64,000 bases of DNA from Actinostola sp. cb2023 (GCA_033675265.1 JAUJYZ010000109.1:248001-312000), one strand, 5' to 3'. Counted from the stretch's first letter, positions 1 through 13,392 are shown. Notes: generated by a model not told the origin, from the sequence alone. Translations and numbers: made by a program.

Positions 1-184
1 CGAAACAACAATCAATCTAAGTACTGAATAAGTATCATCTTCTAGAGTGCAAGGATTACAATGATATAATTCGATATATTAACACACTGAATTTGAATTT
101 TCCTCGGGTCTCTTGAAAGCATTGGTCAACGATTTCAAGACTGAAGCCAAGATTCGCGCATGCGTGTGTCGTGACAGTGCCCCT
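1..184 (+). mobile_element. Right end of a TTAA-flanked MITE (piggyBac-like)
   Basis: Bases 1-184 match 24260-24443 almost base for base in the same orientation. The right terminus reads GTCGTGACAGTGCCCCT and is followed by TTAA at 185-188. The same terminus with TTAA recurs at 24443 and 38687, and its inverted form begins at 23282 right after TTAA. TTAA target duplication is typical of piggyBac-type transposition. No coding capacity is visible. The left end lies outside the window. Confidence 0.8.
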
Positions 185-447
185 TTAAGGTAATAATAAT
201 ACGTTAATATTTATATAGCGCCTTTCCTAGTGCTGAAAGCGCTGTCAATATTTAATTACAATATTTCTATAAACTAGATATTAAAATTCGTAACAACAGC
301 TGATGGTTTCGGAATGTAGAAGATACCAAAACTACATGTATATCACAAGTTTTGTGCTTTCGAAACATTTCCCTCGCTTTCTTGATCCACTTCTGCCCGA
401 CCCTGTGGTTATCACATGATAGGATTATTACTGATTTGACCGCTTGT

Positions 448-755
448 CAAATAGTCGTGGTAGGTGGTGGAATGCCGTTTCGGAAGGCTTAAAATGTGAC
501 GTATATGACCCAGCAAAGAAACGAGGCTGGGACATAAAATGCGATATAACCATCGTTAATGGCAACAAATCGTTACCGAAATTACTCATACTTGTGTCTT
601 GTGTAAGTATATCTGACACAACTAAGAAACTTTTATGTAATAAAGCTGGTCACGTGACCATGACAGCATGGAAACGAGGCTGGACCATAAAATGCCCTAT
701 AACTTATTTTGAATTGCGTAAAATATATCCAAATTCACCCAAATGAATGAAATGT
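448..755 (+). repeat. Dispersed repeat, copy A (inverted partner at 4975-5255)
   Basis: This segment carries two related blocks, each with an ACGAGGCTGG.CATAAAATG core, which suggests an internal duplication. The whole block is present in reverse complement at 4975-5255. The open reading frame across it (444-746) has no recognisable domain. The two copies could be the terminal inverted repeats of one 4.8-kb element or two independent insertions. Confidence 0.75.
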
Positions 756-1009
756 GTGATTGTTACATTACCAGGCCTCGTCCGTGATACAGGTGGTCAC
801 GTGATTAGCAGGGGAACGAGGCTAAGGTACAGACATTGTTTCGCCATGTATGTGGATTTCATCAAAAAATGATATCACATCATTTCATAGCGTACGACCA
901 TTGTCGAACCTTTGTCGTGTCTTTTTACAAAAACAAAGACAAATATGTCCATTATATTGAGGAACAGTGAAACATGGTGCCATCCGAGGAAAACATTGAC
1001 CATGTCACT

Positions 1010-3790
1010 ATAGAGAACTCGTACTGCCCGACAGCTTCCTTGGTGTCAATCTCTGGGCGTGACTTGCAGACCATGACCCGCACAAAATGCGAGTGATCTT
1101 CCTTGCATGAGGTCAACCATTTTGTCATTTGCTCTCACTTGTAGAGTCTTCCCCGTAGTGTTCCATGTAAGAAGCTTGCATTTTTTATTGGGGACCAGAT
1201 GCTTCATTTTCTTGACTGGATCCTTTCTTTTACGAAGTGACCAAACAACTCGTTTCCAATACTTCAGAGAATGGATTCGTGAAGCTTCGGATGCTGGTGA
1301 CCAACTTCTCAATGTTCTTCTCCAGTGGTGCAACCTTACAGCAATAGTAAGGTTGTGATGATGTGTCGGTGTCTTAGATGAAGTACCCGCCATCTGTTTT
1401 GCTTTCTCTGCTAGACTTGCAAGCTCGCGAGCGATCAGGAAGTACTATTGGTGCTGGTGTTGGAGTTTAACATGATGCCAACTAACCAGCGCTTCCGCCG
1501 CCCAGAGACCTTCACTGACCGGTTGATGTGTTTCAGGCCATTATCTGCACCGATTGCACAGAGTTCTTATTCACAACCAAGTTTCCTTGCCGAAACTCCT
1601 CATAAATCTCCGGATCCGATTCATGTAACATCTGCGTCTCTGCTAAGTATACAGGAATCAAACGGGCATAGTTCTGCCTGTCGTGTGCGAAAAAGTACTT
1701 GGTTAATACCTCAAGAGCTTCTCTCTCGATTCGAACCGCTCGGATAAACGATATCATATAGTATTATTGACAATCCTCGTGTACTGACTCACAACCTTAA
1801 TCAATGGAATATTGTCTTTGGCAAATACCTCCATTCTCTCCACGATTTGCATTGACTCCGTGGTTTGAACCAGTTTAATTTGGCATGTACCTTTTATACT
1901 ACTACTACTACACTCGTTCTCAGTAACACGCGCCCAAAGCTACATTTGTCTCGACGACAAAGTTGACTTTTGGTGGACGTCAATCAAACAGTTTCCATGA
2001 CAATCACAGCACATTTCCACGTGCATATCCCATTTGACGTAAAATAAAGTAACGGATTGTCCTCAATCACCCGGCGAATGAGTCGAATTTCGGTTGCTAA
2101 ATGAGGAACAATCAAAGCTGCATGTAGACAGATAAACAGAAGCAGTTCACATTTAGAAAATGGCATTTTCTTTACCTGTAATCGTTCGTGCCTTGGACTT
2201 TTTGGCTCCGCGGAGGATCTTTTACGTCGGCTGTGTTTTAATTCGTACGTACAGTCGAATTACTTTGTTTACGAATGTTTCGCTCACGCAAAGTATAGCA
2301 ATACCTTTTGTAGACATGCCTCTCTGCTTTAACATTATAACTCGCCATCGAAACGAATTCGAAAAAGGCTTGAAACTCCCGCTTGAATTACTGACTACTC
2401 CGGGAAGATGTGCTGTGATAGACCAAATCGGCTAACGCACTGTTTACATTCTTTGACCCATTGCAAACCTTTTGGGAATACGATTCTTTCTCTGTTGTAT
2501 TTCGATTTCAGTAGAACATCGGACATGATAATGAAATGGAAATGTTTGGAACAAAAAGCTCTTATTCCCAAAGGTTTTGAATTAGGTTAAAGAACTAAAC
2601 ATTGCGTTAGCCGATTCTGTCTATTGTCGTGAAAACTGTTTGATTGACGTCCACCAAAAGTCAACTTTGTCGTCGAGACAAATGTAGATTTGGGCGCGTG
2701 TTACTGAGAACGAGTGTAATAATAATAAACTTTATTTTACGAGGGAATACATATTACAGCTTCAGCTGAAAAACTTATGGCCCTTCTAATCTAAAAATAT
2801 ATATATAATCTTAAAATAATAATAATAGGTATTAACCAAGTACTTTTTCGCACACGACAGGCAGAACTATGCCCGTTTGATTCCTGTATACTTAGCAGAG
2901 ACGCAGATGTTACACATTGGTTAAATTCGCTCCTTCATTGTAGAGCACTATCTTGGTTTCACCGGTGAACTTCACCTGAATAATCTTAAAATATATATAT
3001 ATAAATATCTATCCTAATATCTATCCTAATCTAAACCTAATCTAATACTCGTTCCTTGGAACCATCGGTGCAAACATCGCCAAGCTCAAGACTTTGCCAA
3101 CTGCTCAAGATAGCAGGACAAATTCGGATCTTGCAAAAAAAAAGATTCCTGCTACATTACGAACAGTGTCTGTAGAGTAATCAGATGAGCGGTCTCCCCT
3201 CTCTTGACGTGGTTACCATCAATGATTTGTTTCACCGTTGTTGGACCGTACAGTTCCGATTCTATCCAGCACATGTCCAGTCCACTATTTTCAATGAACG
3301 CTCCGATTCGTAGTTGGGCCATTACTATATACAGTTCGCCGGGATGGAGTATAAAATGACTTGGATCCTGTGACGAGCCATTTACAGCTTCTTTGCCAGT
3401 TGGTAGAGCCCTGTGTCAAGTGAAATGACTGTCTTCCTACTAAGTCGGATCTACCACCTTTGTCTTGATGTTCTGGACCTGCATTAGAACAGTCAGTAAG
3501 CTCTGTCATTCGTGCGCTGGTGCAGCAATCAGGTGGTGCTCCTACTCGTGTCACAGGCATTGCATTACTGATCAGTGAGTTAATTGTATCCAGACCACAC
3601 CGGGATATTTGTACTCTTTGCAGGCTGATTCTCCAACCCTTGAGTGCTCATGATATTCGTCTGTGTTCCTGTCACTTGCGGCTGTCAATTGGAGTTCTGG
3701 TCAAAATACGCCCGAGAAGCCATGCCAAATATTGCATCCTTACTCTTGCCGGAAGTTCATTCTCAGCAAACAGACCAAGCCATGGGTAAA
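1010..3790 (-). pseudogene. Broken gene of an uncharacterised anthozoan protein family, split by a foldback insertion
   Basis: Read on the minus strand from 3790 down, several fragments in different frames look like parts of one protein. These are a segment ending in LAWLLGRILTRTPID (about 3780-3690), a segment with SSQDPSHFILHPGELYIVMA (about 3390-3320) running on to IDGNHVKRGETAH (about 3230-3185), a segment with YARLIPVYLAETQMLHESDP (about 1680-1620), and a segment with KKCKLLTWNTTGKTL (about 1190-1140). I recognise this fragment order from uncharacterised anthozoan proteins that occur in many copies. No function is known to me. Frameshifts and stops separate the pieces, and a foldback element at about 1917-2717 sits between the halves. 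It is a pseudogene. The family assignment is from memory of sequence style and needs a search. Confidence 0.55.
1917..2717. mobile_element. Foldback element with about 90-bp inverted ends
   Basis: The left arm (about 1917-2010, with GTTGACTTTTGGTGGACGTC) is the reverse complement of the right arm (about 2628-2717, with GACGTCCACCAAAAGTCAAC). A second, inner inverted pair lies at about 2418-2480 and 2566-2624 (CGGCTAACGCA / TGCGTTAGCCG). The internal ORFs have no recognisable product. It interrupts the minus-strand pseudogene at 1010-3790. Confidence 0.8.
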
Positions 3791-4029
3791 CAGGACTGAA
3801 GGGCTTTGAAGGAGGCTTAGGGCATTCCAGGAGGCTTGTAATCGACTCAGGAAGCTCTCTAATTGAGCGACTCTAGTCTGGGGTATCGACGTTCAAGTCT
3901 GGTTTCTTGTCTTCAGGATCACTTCTTTGGTATATAGCCATTGCTGTTCCATGGAAGGTGTGTTTCCCGTCAGGAGTGTCTTCAGCAAAGTCCACATTGT
4001 CGAACGAAAAAAAAGACATGCCTGCCCTC

Positions 4030-4335
4030 CACTATGTCTGGAGGTATATACAGCTAATTCAAAAAACCTTGTGCTAGGTTTTGTTGCATTTTGCATTTCC
4101 AGACCGAAGTGCATTATGCATGGAAATGGATGTGTGTTTTCTTCTATTTTGGGGTTGCAAAACCCGCAAACATATCAGGGAAGCCCTGACAGTCAACCAT
4201 GATCTCTGTTTCGGCAACGCAACGCAAACGAACACATGTATTGATTAGTCCAAAATGCACTTCGGTCTGGGAATGCTGAATATGCAACAAAACCTAGGAC
4301 AACGTTTCCTGAATTAGCTGTATACAACATCATTC
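4030..4335. repeat. Inverted duplication of about 85 bases
   Basis: The segment around 4035-4115 (GCATTTCCAGACCGAAGTGCA) reappears in inverted form at about 4250-4330 (TGCACTTCGGTCTGGGAATG). Both arms have decayed. The minus-strand reading frame over it (3893-4114) may belong to the pseudogene that lies to its left, but I cannot show this. Confidence 0.5.
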
Positions 4336-4413
4336 TGATCAATACGCTTGAGAACACTTGGTTCGATCTGCGCCTCTACTCTGAGGATTCTGTTTTTATC
4401 AGCCAACACCCCA

Positions 4414-4444
4414 AAACATACATACATACATACATACATACATG
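4414..4444. repeat. (CATA)n microsatellite
   Basis: Seven uninterrupted CATA units are visible. Confidence 0.95.
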
Positions 4445-4974
4445 GTTTATTTGTTTCTGCAGGTTTTTTACATAACGCAAGACTTAAGTCCTGATGTGGA
4501 CCTGCCTAACTACCTATCTAAAGTGTAAAATTGTAAAACCGTGCAGCATACTTATCAACGCTTTAGTTCGGACTGCCTTGTGGACAGCTAAGCCAACAGC
4601 CAACTGTTGTGGCATTTCAGCTGTCGACCACCTAAGAGTTTCTGACTTCTTGTTCTTTCTTTGTCGTGCTTTGAGCAAGACTCATTGCGTGCTTATGCAC
4701 CTCATCGGACATCTTTTCAGCTGAAAGTTGTCAGTGGACCTTGTATGACCCACCTGAAGAAGCTGTACAGTTCCATTGGCAAATTCTGATTGGAAATGTT
4801 TTCTAGAGACCCAGTAAACTTCCAGTTCTTACAGTTGCTAATAGATTTTCAAGTACCGATTTCAAAAAATAAAATTTTGTAGGGTTTTGAGAAACCACAA
4901 AATCAGCCCCTCATTCACGTATTATCAGTGACGTGACTGCCCTAAACCAATATGACGTATCCGATCGCAGTCTA

Positions 4975-5255
4975 GAATGTACAACTCATGGCCTGGTGAA
5001 TCTGGATATATTTTACGCAATTCAAAATAAGTTATAGGGCATTTTATGGTCCAGCCTCGTTTCCATGCTGTCATGGCCACGTGACCAGCTTTATTACTTA
5101 AAAGTTTCTTAGTTGTGTCAGATACACTTATATGTAAAGTATGAGTAATTTCGGTAACGATTTGTTGCCAGTAACGATGGTTATATCGCATTTTATGTCC
5201 CAGCCTCGTTTCCATGCTGGGTCATATATATACGTCACATTTTAAGCCTTCCGTA
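4975..5255 (-). repeat. Dispersed repeat, copy B (inverted partner of 448-755)
   Basis: This is the reverse complement of 448-755, including the two ACGAGGCTGG cores and the CACGTGACCA block. Divergence from copy A is low to moderate, with small indels. Confidence 0.75.
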
Positions 5256-5779
5256 GCGGCCGTCGGTACGAGTTACAAAATTGCAGACAACATGTTTCTT
5301 GTTCCTTAGGGTCCCCTTAACACATCTAGATAAGTGGCTTGCTTTCAGCACAAAATTCCCACAGGACTTTATTTTACGACATTTGCTCGCTGACTATACA
5401 TTTTTTAGATTGGAGAAAATATTGTAAAGAAATACACTCGTACACAGTCGTCGAATGTTTTTGCCGCCGCAGACCAGTCATTCAAAACGTCAACAAATGA
5501 GTGATGGGGCTCAGTCCAGACGAGCCTTTTCGAATCGTTTCTACCTGTCCACTTTAGAAACTCTGGAACTTTGTAGTTCGCCGCGTGAAGAATTATGGGA
5601 ATGTCTCCTGGCGCAACACACTAGCGGCCGTTTTATGTTTGTTGAATAAACTATTTTTCGCGCGAGTGTCTCTGATATAAACACGATATAAACACGGTAG
5701 CCAGCCAATCAGGTCGCGCGTAATATTACAAATATGTTTCCTGTCAATACTGATTTATGTGAAACCTTTTATATTCCAG
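5256..5779. other. No recognisable gene
   Basis: The plus-strand ORF at 5455-5649 has no recognisable domain. If the receptor kinase gene needs a signal-peptide exon, it is not evident here. The ATG at 5734 in frame with the Ig-like exon is not followed by a hydrophobic leader. Confidence 0.4.
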
Positions 5780-6088
5780 CAAGCACACTTGATAGAAACG
5801 TAACAGGGTTCAAAGGTCAAGCAGTAAATTTTACATGGACCTTCTCCAAACTCCCGATTAAACGTATCTACTTTGGAATTTGGGACAAGTCAACCGACAT
5901 AGTGGAAACCAATCTACTAACGGTTGTACCCAAATACGATGGGAGTATCGCACTCCATCCAAACACTAACGATCCTAACGCAATGAATTACATTGGACGA
6001 GTGAAATGGTTTGGAGACATTACTATGACAGTGGCACGCTTTGAACTGTCCAACATAAAAGATACTGACCAAAAACTATGGCATCGAG
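5780..6088 (+). CDS. Ig-like exon, putative first domain of the receptor tyrosine kinase
   Basis: The exon is bounded by TATTCCAG and GAG|GTAACA, with phase 1 at both ends. It encodes about 103 residues with the alternating strand pattern of an Ig domain (FTWTFSKLP, YFGIWDKS, MTVARFELSNI). The usual cysteine pair is absent. The fold looks like that of the next domain (13393-14529), which also uses F-x-W in place of C...W. The reading frame is open throughout. Its phase-1 donor does not match the phase-0 acceptor at 13393, so either a small exon is missing or this exon belongs to a neighbouring relic. No signal peptide is visible upstream. Confidence 0.6.
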
Positions 6089-6282
6089 GTAACAAATGTA
6101 CCAGAATTACATAACTAGAAATGTCCATATATATAATAGATTATTTTTTCTGTCATACATCAGATTCGCGAGTGAGCTATTTTTAGAACTGAGTTCAAGC
6201 GCGCGCTCGATGATGTGTGGTGGCATCGGCAACAGCGCGCGCATTTCACTGCTAAAATGTATTCAAAATCCTTTGCAGCGGC

Positions 6283-6557
6283 GGATTCTGCGCGCGCAAG
6301 CGAGGTCAGGGGGAAAATATTAAGAGGCATTTATGTAAACATTGCTGCAGTGAGCTCTGGTCAACCTTTGCTCGCTACCAATACAAGATGATACCCGCAG
6401 GTTTGACTGACTACAGAACCTGTGAGAATTAGCTCAGATCTTGGCTGCTACGTGTATTTTAGCTTTGATTAATGGGCCATTTTCATGGCCATCATGGCCA
6501 TCCACGGCCATTTTAAACAAAAATATTGTCCCTGACCTCGCTTGCGCGCGCGGGATC
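6283..6557. mobile_element. Short hairpin MITE
   Basis: Inverted arms of about 37 bases lie at 6283-6319 and 6521-6557; the core GCGCGCAAGCGAGGTCAGGG is matched in reverse at the other end. It is non-coding and lies in the intron after the Ig-like exon. Confidence 0.75.
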
Positions 6558-6787
6558 CTGAGGAATTCTGGGAAACTACGAAAATGTGTATATAAAGAAA
6601 TATATGAAAGAACTGAACAAACCATTTAGAAGTCTGCATATATAATTCCTGTTTTACATGACCAATATATTGGCATTTTAGGTCGAATTCATTGATTCTA
6701 AGCACGATACCGAAGGAAACTGGTCTCGTCTTATAGTAAAGGTACCAAATATTTAAACAATACAATTTCGTTTGTTTTTCAATCATT

Positions 6788-9700
6788 GTTGTTGTTACCT
6801 TTCCTAAGTAATCCACTACTTATCCTAATTATTCCACTACCTTTCCTAACTAATCCACCATCTTTCCTCACTAATCCACTACCTTTTCTAACTAATCCAC
6901 CATCTTTTACAACTAATCCACTACCTTTCCTAACTAATCCACTACCTTTCCTAACTAATCCACTACCTTTCCTAACTAATCCACTACCTTTCCTAACTAA
7001 TCCACTACCTTTTTCCTAACTAATCCACTACTTTTCCTAACTACTACCTTTCCTAACTAATCCACTACCTTTCCTAACAAATCCAGCACCTTTTCTAACT
7101 AATCCACTACCTTTCCTAACTAATCCAATACCTTTCCTAACTAATCCACCACCTTTCCTAACTAATCCAACCTTTCCTAACTAATCCACTACCTTTCCTA
7201 ACTAATCCACTACCTTTCCTAACTAATCCAACTAATCCACTACCTAATTACCCTAACTAATCCACTACCTTTCCTAACTAATCCATCCACTAATCCACTA
7301 CCTTTCCTAACTAATACTACCTTTCTAACTAATCCACTACCTTTCCTAAATACTAGTAATCCACTACCTTTCCTAACTAATCCACTACCTTTCCTAACTA
7401 ATCCACTACCTTTCCTTTCCTAACTAATCCACTACCTTTCCTAACTAATCCACTACCTTTCCTAACTAATCCACTACCTTTCCACCTAATACCTTTCCTA
7501 ACTCCACTATCCTAACACTACCTTTCCTAACTAATCCACTACCTTTCCTAACTAATCCACTACCTTTCCTAACTAATCCTAACTAATCCACTACCTTTCC
7601 TAACTAACTAATCCACTACCTTTCCTAACTAATCCACTACCTTTCCTAACTCCTAACTAATCCACTACCTTTCCTCCACTAATCCACTAATCCCTTTCCT
7701 AACTAATCCACTACCTTTCCTAACTAATCCACTACCTTTCCTAACTAATCCACTACTAACTTTCCTAACTAAATAATCCACTACTAACTTTCCTAACTAA
7801 TCCACTACCTTTCCTAACTAATCCACTAATCCACTACCTTTCCTAACTAATAACTAATCCACTACCTTTCCTAACTAATCCACTACCTTTCCTAACTAAT
7901 CCACTACCTTTACCCTAACTAATCCACTACCTTTCCACTAACTAATCCACTACCTTTCCTAACTAATCCACTACCTTTCTAACTAATCCACTACCTTTGC
8001 TAACTAATCCACTACCTTTCCTAACTAACCTTTCCTAACTAATCCACTACCTTTCCTAACTAATCCACTACCTTTCCTAACTCCAATTTCCTAACTAATC
8101 CACTACCTTTCCTAACTAATCCACTACCTTTCCACTACCTTTCCTAACTAATCCACCTACCCTTTCCTAAACTAACTAATCCACTACCTTTCCTAACTCC
8201 AATAACCACTACCTTTCCTAACTAATCCACTACCTTTCCTAACTAATCCACTCCTAACTAATCCACTACCTTTCCTAACTAATCCACTACCTTTCCTAAC
8301 TAATCCACTACTAACTAATCCACTTTCCTAACTAATCCACTACCTTTCCTAACTAATCCACTACCTTTCTAACTAATCCACCTTTCCTAACTAATCCACT
8401 AACTAATCCACTACCTTTCCTAACTAATCCACTACCTTTCCTAACTAACTAATCCACTACCTTTCCTAACTAATCCACTACCTTTCCTAACTAATCCACT
8501 ACCTTTCCTAACTAATCCCACTACCTTTCCTAACTAATCCACTACCTTTCCTAACTAATCCACTACCTTTCTAACTAATCCACTACCTTTCCTAACTAAT
8601 CCACTACTAACTAATCCACTACCTTTCCTAACTAATCCACTACCTTTCCTAACTAATCCTAACTAATCCACTACCTTTCCTAACTAATCCACTACCTTTC
8701 CTAACTAATCCACTACCTTTCCTAACTAATCCACTACCTTTCCTAACTAATTACCTTTTCTAACTAATCCACTACCTTTCCTAACTTTCCTAACTACCTC
8801 CACTACCTTTCCTAACTTTACCCTAACTAATAATCCACTACCTTTCCTAACTAATCCACTACTTTTCCTAACTAATCCACTACCTTTCCTAACTACTACC
8901 TTTCCTAACTAATCCACTACCTTTCCTAACTAATCCACTACCTTTCCTAACTAATCCACTACCTTTCCTAACTAATCCACTACCTTTCCTAACTAATCCA
9001 CTACCTTTCCTAACTAATCCACTACCTTTCCTAACTAATCCAACTAACTAATCCACTACCTTTTTCTACCTTTCCTAACTAATCCACTACCTTTCCTAAC
9101 TAATCCACTACCTTTCCTCCAACTAATCCCTACTACCTAATCCACTCCTAACTAATACTTTTCTAACCACTACCTTTCCTAACTAATCCACTACCTTTCC
9201 TAACTAACTAATCCAACTAACCTACCTTTCCTAACTCCAATCCACTACCTTTCCTAACTAACCTTTCCAATACCTTTCCTAACTAATAATCCACTACTTT
9301 CCTAACTTCCTAACTAATCCACTACCTACCTTTCCTAACTAATCCACTACCTTTCCTAAACTAATCCACTACACTTCTAACTAATCCACTACCTTTCCTA
9401 ACTAATCCACTACTAACTAATCCACTACCCTAACTAATCCACTACCTTTCCACTACTTTCCTAACTAATCCACTACCTTTCCTAACTAATCCACTACCTT
9501 TCCTAACTAATCCACTACCTTTCCTAACTAATCCACTACCTTTCCTAACTAATCCACTACCTTCCTAACTAATCCACTACCTTTCCTAACTAATCCACTA
9601 CCTTTCCTAACTAATCCACTACCTTTCCTAACTAATCCACTACCTTTCCTAACTAATCCACTACCTTTCCTAACTAATCCACTACTAATCCACACTACCT

Positions 9701-12700
9701 TTCCTAACTAATCCACTACTAACTAATTCCTTTCCTAACTAATCCACTACCTTTCCTAACTAATCCACTACCTTTCCTAACTAATCCACTACCTTTCCTA
9801 ACTAATCACTACTTCCTAATTCCTAACTAATCCACTACCTTTCCTAACTAATCCACTACTAACTAATTGCTAATCCACTACCTTTCCTAACTAATCCACT
9901 ACCGTTCTTAACTAATCCACCACCTTTCCTAACTAATCCACTACCTTTCCTAACTAATCCACTACCTTTCCTAACTAATCCACTACCTTTCCTAACTAAT
10001 CCACTACCTTTCCTAACTAATCCACTACCCTAACTACCTTTCCACTACCTTTCCTAACTAATCCACTACCTTTCTAACTAACTAATCCACTAATCCACCT
10101 TTCCTAACTAATCCAATACCTTTCCTAACTAATCCACTACCTTTCCTAACTAATCCACTACCTTTCCTAACTAACCTTTCCACTCCACCTTTCCTAACTA
10201 ATCCACTACCTTTCCTTTCCTAACTAATCCACTACCTTACTAACTAAACTAATCCACTACCTTTCCTAACTAATCCACTACCTTTCCTAACTAATCCACT
10301 ACCTTTCCTTCCTAACTAATCCACTACCTTTCCTAACTACCTTTCCTAACTAATCCACTACCTTTCCTAACTAATCCACTACCTTTCCTAACTAATCCAC
10401 TACCTTTCCTAACCACTACCTTTCCTAACTAATCCACTACCTTTCCTAACTAATCCTACTAATCCACTACCTTTCCTAACTAACTAATCCACTACCTTTC
10501 CCTAACTAATCCACTACCTTTCCTAACTAAACTACCTTTCCTCCACTACCTTTCCTAACTAATCCACTACCTTTCCTAACCTTTCCTAACTAATCCACTA
10601 CCTTTCCTAACTAATCCACTACCTTTCCTAACTAATCCACTACCTTTCCTAACTAATCCACTAATCCACTACCTTTGCTAACTAACCTTTCCTAACTACC
10701 TTTTAACTAACTAATCCACTACCTTTCCTAACTAATCCACTACCTTTCCTAACTAATCCAACCTTTCCTAACTAATCCACTACTTTTCTTTCCTAACTAA
10801 TCCACTACCTTTCCTAACTAATCCCTACTAAATCCACTACCTTTCCTAACTAATCCACTACTAACTAATCCACTACCTTTCCTAACTAATCCACTACCTT
10901 TCCTAACTAATCCACTACCTTTCCTAACTAATCCACTACCTTTCCTAACTAATCCACTACCTTTCCTAACTAATCCACTACCTTTCCTAACTAATACACT
11001 AATCCACTACCTTTCCTAACTAATCCACTACCTTTCCTAACTAATCCACTACCTTTAACTAACTAACCTTTCCTAACTACCTTTTTCCTAACTAATCCAC
11101 TACCTTTCCTAACTAATCCACCACCTTTCCTAACTAATCCACCAGCACCTTTCCTAACTAATCCACTACCTTTCCTAACTAATCCACCTTTTAACTAACT
11201 ACCTTTCCTAACTAATCCACTTTTCCTAAACTAATCCCTTCCTAACTAATCCACTACCTTTCCTAACTAATCCCACTACTAACTACCTTTCCTAACTACC
11301 TTTCCTAACTAATCCACTACCTTTCCTAACTAATCCACTACCTTTCCTAACTAATCCACTACCTTTCCTAACTAATCCACTACCTTTCCTAACTAATCCA
11401 CTTTCCTAACTAATCCACTACCTTTCCTAACTAATCCACTACCTAACTTCCTAACTAATCCACTACCTTTCCTAACTAATCCACTACCTTTCCTAACTAA
11501 TCCACTACCTTTCCACTACCTTTCCTAACTAATCCACTACCTTTCCTAACTAATCCACTACCTTTCCTAACCTAATCCACTACCTTTCCTAACTAATCCA
11601 CTCCACTAATCCACTACCTTTCCTAACTAATCCACTACCTTTTAACTAATCTCCACTACCTTTCCTAACTAATCCACTACCTTTCCTAACTAATCTAACT
11701 AATCCACACTACCTTTCCTAACTAATCCACTACTACCTTCCTTCCTAACTAATCCACTACCTTTCCTAACTAATCCACTACCTTTCCTAACTAATCCACT
11801 ACCTTTCCTAACCAACCTTCCACTATCCACTACTTTCCTAACTAATCCACTACCTTTCCACTACCTTTAACTAAACTAATCCACTACCTTTCCTAACTAA
11901 TCCACTACCTTTCCTAACTAATCCACTACTAACTAATCCACTACCTTTCCTAACTAATCCACTACCTTTCCTAACTAATCCACTACTAACTAATCCACTA
12001 CCTTTCCTAACTAATCCACTACCTTTCCTAACTAATCCACTCCACCTTTCCTAACTAATCCACTACCTTTCCTAACTAATCCACTACTAACTAACTAATC
12101 CAGCACCTTTCCTAACTAATCCACTACCTTTCCTAATCCAATACCTTTCCTAACTAATACCTTTCCTAACTAATCCACTACCCTAACCACTACCTTTCCT
12201 AACTAATAATCTAACTAATCCACTACCTTTCCTAACTAATCCACTACCTTTCCTAACTAATCCACTACCTTTTCTAACTCCACTACCTTTCCTAATAATC
12301 CACTACCTTTCCTAACTAATCCACCACTTTACTAACTAACTTCCTAACTAATCCACTAATCCACTACCTTCCTAACTAATCCACTACCTTTCCTAACTAC
12401 CTTTCCTAACTAATCCACTACCTTTCCTAACTAATCCACTACCTTTCCTAACTAATCCACTACCTTTCCTAACTAATCCACTACCTTTCCTAACTAATCC
12501 ACTACCTTTCCTAACTAATCCACTACCTTTCCTAACTAATCCACTACCTTTCCTAACTAATCCACTACCTTTCCTAACTAATCCACTACCTTTCCTAACT
12601 AATCCACTACCTTTCCTAACTAATCCACTACCTTTCCTAACTAATCCACTACCTTTGCTAACTAATCCACTACCTTTCCTAACTAATCCACTACCTTTCC

Positions 12701-13150
12701 TAACTAATCCACTACCTTTCCTAACTAATCCACTACCTTTCCTAACTAATCCACTACCTTTCCTAACTAGTAATCCACTACCTTTCCTAACTAATCCACT
12801 ACCTTTCCTAACTAATCCACTACCTTTCCTAACTAATCCACTACCTTTCCTAACTAATCCACTACCTTTCCACTACCTTTCCTAACTAATCCACTACTAA
12901 TCCACTACCTTTCTAACTAATCTTTCCTAACTAATCCACTACTAACTTCCTAACTAAACTAACTAATCCACTACCTTTCCTAACTAATCCACTACTTTTC
13001 TAACTAATCCACTAATCCACCATCTTTCCTAAATACTAGTAATCCACTACCTTTCCTAACTAATCCACTACCTTTCCTAACTAATCCACTACCTTTCCTA
13101 AGTAATCCACCACCTTTCCTAACTAATCCACCACCTTTCCTAAATAATTC
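6788..13150. repeat. 6.4-kb satellite array, 21-base unit
   Basis: The unit is 21 bases, made of the words CCTTTCCTAAC and TAATCCACTA. About 300 unit-equivalents fill the block with almost no other sequence. G is nearly absent from this strand. Where frame is kept the unit would read TNPLPFL, but frame breaks constantly and the ORFs inside are not genes. Most variation is loss or gain of whole words rather than point change. Both edges are more diverged (6788-7000 and 13010-13150), as expected for an array that homogenises in its interior. It sits in the intron between 6088 and 13393. Confidence 0.97.
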
Positions 13151-13392
13151 ACTACCTTAACTCCCCATTTCCACACCCAGCACCGGCATAATATTATTCC
13201 ATTCCCTTTCCACGCCAAACATCTAGTTCATTTCATTCCACCCCTCTCCACCCCCCAAAACGGAGTCCGTACTATACTACTGAGAGCTGCTACCTTTCCT
13301 TTCGCTTGGGAAGGTCCCAGCATCAAAAATCGTCTTATGGACTCCGTAAAATCACTATCTCTAACAATTTCTTATCCAAAATTTCGTTTTAG

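Noticed and set aside
1107..1747. Plus-strand ORFs over the first relic gene
   Set aside because: Coding-like similarity is on the minus strand; the plus-strand frames have no recognisable content.
5734..5779. ATG at 5734 as the receptor start codon
   Set aside because: The following residues are not a signal peptide, and a clear acceptor lies at 5777-5779.
6786..7019. ORF of TNPLPFL heptapeptide repeats (also at 12655-12885)
   Set aside because: It is translation of satellite DNA whose frame breaks constantly; there is no start context, conservation or unique sequence.
6788..13150. CRISPR-like regular array
   Set aside because: The units are contiguous without unique spacers and the genome is eukaryotic.
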